From JBBRYW01 sp038253945 (GTDB lineage: Bacteria > Actinomycetota > Thermoleophilia > Gaiellales > Gaiellaceae): a stretch of 12,703 nt of DNA. The position numbers and the translations under genes are program-made. Below, piece by piece: positions 12,481 to 12,703 of the stretch. Every line of letters begins with the position of its first letter. Position 1 is the stretch's first letter. The notes under the pieces were generated by a model. That model worked only from the letters and a program-made list of their open reading frames with translations. It had not been told where the DNA came from and did no database searches. The DNA lies in assembly GCA_038253945.1 (NCBI GenBank), contig JBBSGR010000031.1, positions 1-12,703 of the forward strand, read 5' to 3'.

Positions 12481-12703
12481 CATGAGCACGCTATTCGTCC
12501 GGGATCGCCGGATTGACGCCTACTTTCGTCAATCGCTCGCTCCGCACGAGCCTCAAGGGGTTGCCGTATGAGCATCCTGGTCTTCCTCGAGCACGCTACG
12601 CGTCCGGGATCACCGAACCAGTCGCCCTCATCGGCCGCCACCCTCTCCGCATGAGCATCCTGGTCTTCCTCGAGCACGCTACGCGTCCGGGATCACCGAA
12701 CCA
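12481..12703. repeat. Repeat array, right end of window
   Basis: Unit 1 (12481-12567) is a diverged copy of the left-end 87-bp repeat, sharing the CGTCCGGGATCGCCGG core, GACGCCTAC and TCGCTCGCTCCGCA. Two further units carry an identical 53-bp block at 12568-12620 and 12651-12703 (period 83), in which the left-end type is joined to a new segment around CATCCTGGTCTTCCTCGAG and its hairpin core is degraded (GATCACCG). The window ends exactly at the end of the second block. No coding gene is supported here. Confidence 0.88.

Overview
The window is high-GC bacterial DNA with strong G/C third-position bias, several GTG/TTG starts, and starts that lack a Shine-Dalgarno site but have a TANNNT-like box 7-10 nt upstream. 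Gene content (B12-dependent acyl-CoA mutase, crotonase, ETF, LytM peptidase, NarL regulator) and the intergenic repeats suggest an uncultured soil-type actinobacterium, most likely Thermoleophilia (Gaiellales/Solirubrobacterales). That placement is inference. The window starts and ends inside the same repeat family, so it is probably a whole contig broken at repeats.

Layout, left to right: (1) 1-234, tandem 87-bp repeats. (2) 265-2868 (+), a two-helix membrane histidine kinase with PAS, PAS, GAF and degenerate PAS sensors. (3) 2934-3824 (+), an exported protein of unknown function. (4) Minus strand, 5121 to 3828: a NarL-type response regulator followed by a small histidine-kinase-like gene that is readable only across three frames. 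(5) 5923-5342 (-), a membrane-anchored GAF-like protein. (6) 6081-7748 (+), the large subunit of a B12-dependent acyl-CoA mutase, with a palindromic operator and a -10 box just upstream. (7) 7785-8393 (+), a single-pass membrane protein, convergent with 9112-8390 (-), an MBL-fold hydrolase. (8) 9218-9616 (+), the B12-binding mutase small subunit, directly abutting an enoyl-CoA hydratase (9613-10386). (9) 10387-10621, non-coding, with a duplicated hairpin unit. (10) 11569-10622 (-), a secreted M23 peptidase. (11) 11656-12435 (+), the ETF beta subunit. (12) 12481-12703, the repeat family again.

The main biological reading is that the mutase is isobutyryl-CoA mutase rather than methylmalonyl-CoA mutase. 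It has Phe and Gln at the two positions where methylmalonyl-CoA mutase uses Tyr89 and Arg207. Together with the enoyl-CoA hydratase and ETF beta, this suggests a route from isobutyryl-CoA (valine or branched-chain acids) to butyryl-CoA, crotonyl-CoA and 3-hydroxybutyryl-CoA. The acyl-CoA dehydrogenase, ETF alpha and the mutase G-protein chaperone are not in the window. I found no RNA genes, CRISPR array, insertion sequence, phage genes or defence system. The less ordinary items are the repeats, the hydratase without a canonical start codon, the three-frame kinase-like gene and the LacI-type operator.
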